From the NCBI GenBank assembly GCA_000023185.1, contig CP001622.1, positions 434,001 to 498,000 on the forward strand: a stretch of DNA of 64,000 nt, written 5' to 3'. Positions 63,135 to 64,000 of this stretch are shown here, piece after piece. The first letter of the stretch is position 1; every line of letters starts with the position of its first letter. The position numbers and the translations under genes were made by a program. The notes below the pieces were generated by a model. The model was not told where the DNA came from and made no database searches. It saw nothing but the letters and a program-made list of their open reading frames with translations. This DNA comes from Rhizobium leguminosarum bv. trifolii WSM1325 (lineage in GTDB: Bacteria > Pseudomonadota > Alphaproteobacteria > Rhizobiales > Rhizobiaceae).

Positions 63135-64000
63135 ATGGCACGCATCATTGAAACGGCAACCGGCGCAGATGCGCTTACCTTCGACGACGTGCTGCTGCAG
63201 CCGGGACATTCCGAGGTCATGCCCGGCCAGACGAATATCTCTACCCGTATCGCTCGGGATTTCGAACTCAACATCCCGATCATCTCATCCGCCATGGATA
63301 CCGTCACTGAGAGCCGCCTGGCGATCGCCATGGCCCAGGCCGGCGGCCTCGGCGTCATCCATCGCAACCTGACGCCGATCGAGCAGGCCGAGCAGGTCCG
63401 GCAAGTGAAGAAGTTTGAAAGCGGCATGGTCGTCAATCCGGTGACGATCGGCCCGGATGAAACACTTGCCGATGCGCTCGGGCTCATGAAGTCCTACAGC
63501 ATTTCCGGCATCCCTGTCGTGGAGAAGTCCGGCCGCCTCGTCGGGATCCTGACCAACCGCGACGTCCGTTTCGCTACCGATCAGGAACAGAAGATCCATG
63601 AGCTGATGACCAAGGACAAACTGGTCACCGTCAAGGAAAACGTCGATCAGCAGGAGGCCAAGCGCCTGCTGCATTCGCATCGCATCGAGAAGCTGCTGGT
63701 GGTCGATACCGAAGGCCGTTGCGTCGGTCTCATCACCGTCAAGGACATCGAGAAGTCGCAGCTGAACCCGAACGCTTCCAAGGATGCGCAGGGCAGGCTT
63801 CGCGCGGCCGCCGCCATCAGCGTCGGTGACGACGGCTTCGAGCGCGCCGAGCGTCTGATAGAGGCCGGCGTCGACCTTCTGGTCGTCGATACAGCCCATG
63901 GCCACTCGCAGCGCGTCCTCGATGCCGTCAGCCGCGTCAAGAAGCTTTCCAACTCGGTGCGCATCATGGCCGGCAACGTCGCCACCTATGACGGCACCAG
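63135..64000 (+). CDS. guaB: Inosine-5'-monophosphate dehydrogenase (5' part)
   Basis: The first 288 codons are present; the gene runs off the window. It oxidises IMP to XMP, the committed step of GMP synthesis. The N-terminal TIM-barrel segment (LTFDDVLLQPGHSEVMPG, then IPIISSAMDTVTE) and the paired CBS domains (about 95-210, MKSYSISGIPVVEKSGRLVGIL and HRIEKLLVVD) are intact. The catalytic Cys loop lies beyond the window. AAGGA at 63122 serves the ATG. Confidence 0.95.
   Translation, partial: MARIIETATGADALTFDDVLLQPGHSEVMPGQTNISTRIARDFELNIPIISSAMDTVTESRLAIAMAQAGGLGVIHRNLTPIEQAEQVRQVKKFESGMVVNPVTIGPDETLADALGLMKSYSISGIPVVEKSGRLVGILTNRDVRFATDQEQKIHELMTKDKLVTVKENVDQQEAKRLLHSHRIEKLLVVDTEGRCVGLITVKDIEKSQLNPNASKDAQGRLRAAAAISVGDDGFERAERLIEAGVDLLVVDTAHGHSQRVLDAVSRVKKLSNSVRIMAGNVATYDGT

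Noticed and set aside
1..64000. CRISPR array
   Set aside because: No series of evenly spaced direct repeats with unique spacers was found; the repeats present are tandem pairs or palindromes.

Overview
The window looks like chromosomal DNA of a Rhizobium of the leguminosarum/etli group. This judgement comes from remembered family resemblance, not a database search. The signs are a RirA-type iron regulator, a DppABCDF operon, GC-rich flanks, several RIME-like intergenic palindromes and alphaproteobacterial housekeeping genes (guaB, rlmE, a Ppx/GppA protein, a HAD gene followed by a ribF start).

Layout. (1) 0-15.5 kb is ordinary chromosome: a 55-residue proline-rich ORF, a monooxygenase-LysR pair divergent from mmsA, rirA, the dpp operon, gntK, a D-amino-acid dehydrogenase-like oxidase, a type III polyketide synthase with a methyltransferase, and a TPR protein beside an ECF sigma/anti-sigma pair. 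(2) 15.5-42.3 kb is a large surface-polysaccharide locus. The left arm, on the minus strand, makes dTDP-rhamnose (rmlCBDA, with a 1-nt frameshift in rmlB) and GDP-fucose (gmd, fcl). The right arm, on the plus strand, begins with five tightly packed genes: a NeuB-type synthase, an SDR, an aldehyde dehydrogenase, a cytidylyltransferase and a transketolase. This looks like a non-canonical route to a CMP-activated acidic sugar. Then come two paralogous KpsC/KpsS-like proteins, an acyltransferase, several methyltransferases, GT2 and GT4 glycosyltransferases and a Wzm/Wzt ABC exporter, so the product is probably an ABC-exported O-antigen or capsule. (3) 42.3-57 kb is a mosaic of scars: an IS3 transposase tail, a HAD gene followed by only the first 21 codons of ribF, a decayed XRE regulator, an AT-richer three-gene operon (small LDPGTGS membrane protein, NoeA-like methyltransferase, sulfatase-like membrane enzyme), a damaged IS3-family element, an orphan 1536-residue TraA relaxase/helicase, a nucleotidyltransferase-HEPN protein, 1.6 kb of gene-poor DNA and tRNA-Gln(CUG). 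(4) 57-64 kb returns to core chromosome: Ppx/GppA, rlmE, a VOC protein, an MFS exporter, a metallo-beta-lactamase-fold hydrolase and the 5' part of guaB.

How the genes fit together. The polysaccharide locus contains sugar activation (rhamnose, fucose, a putative CMP-ulosonate), assembly (four glycosyltransferases and two KpsC/S-like proteins), decoration (acetyl and methyl groups) and export (Wzm/Wzt). The most novel material is the five-gene putative ulosonate cassette and the LDPGTGS/methyltransferase/sulfatase-like operon. The ribF stub, IS remnants, relaxase and tRNA suggest repeated insertion and deletion on the right side of the locus.
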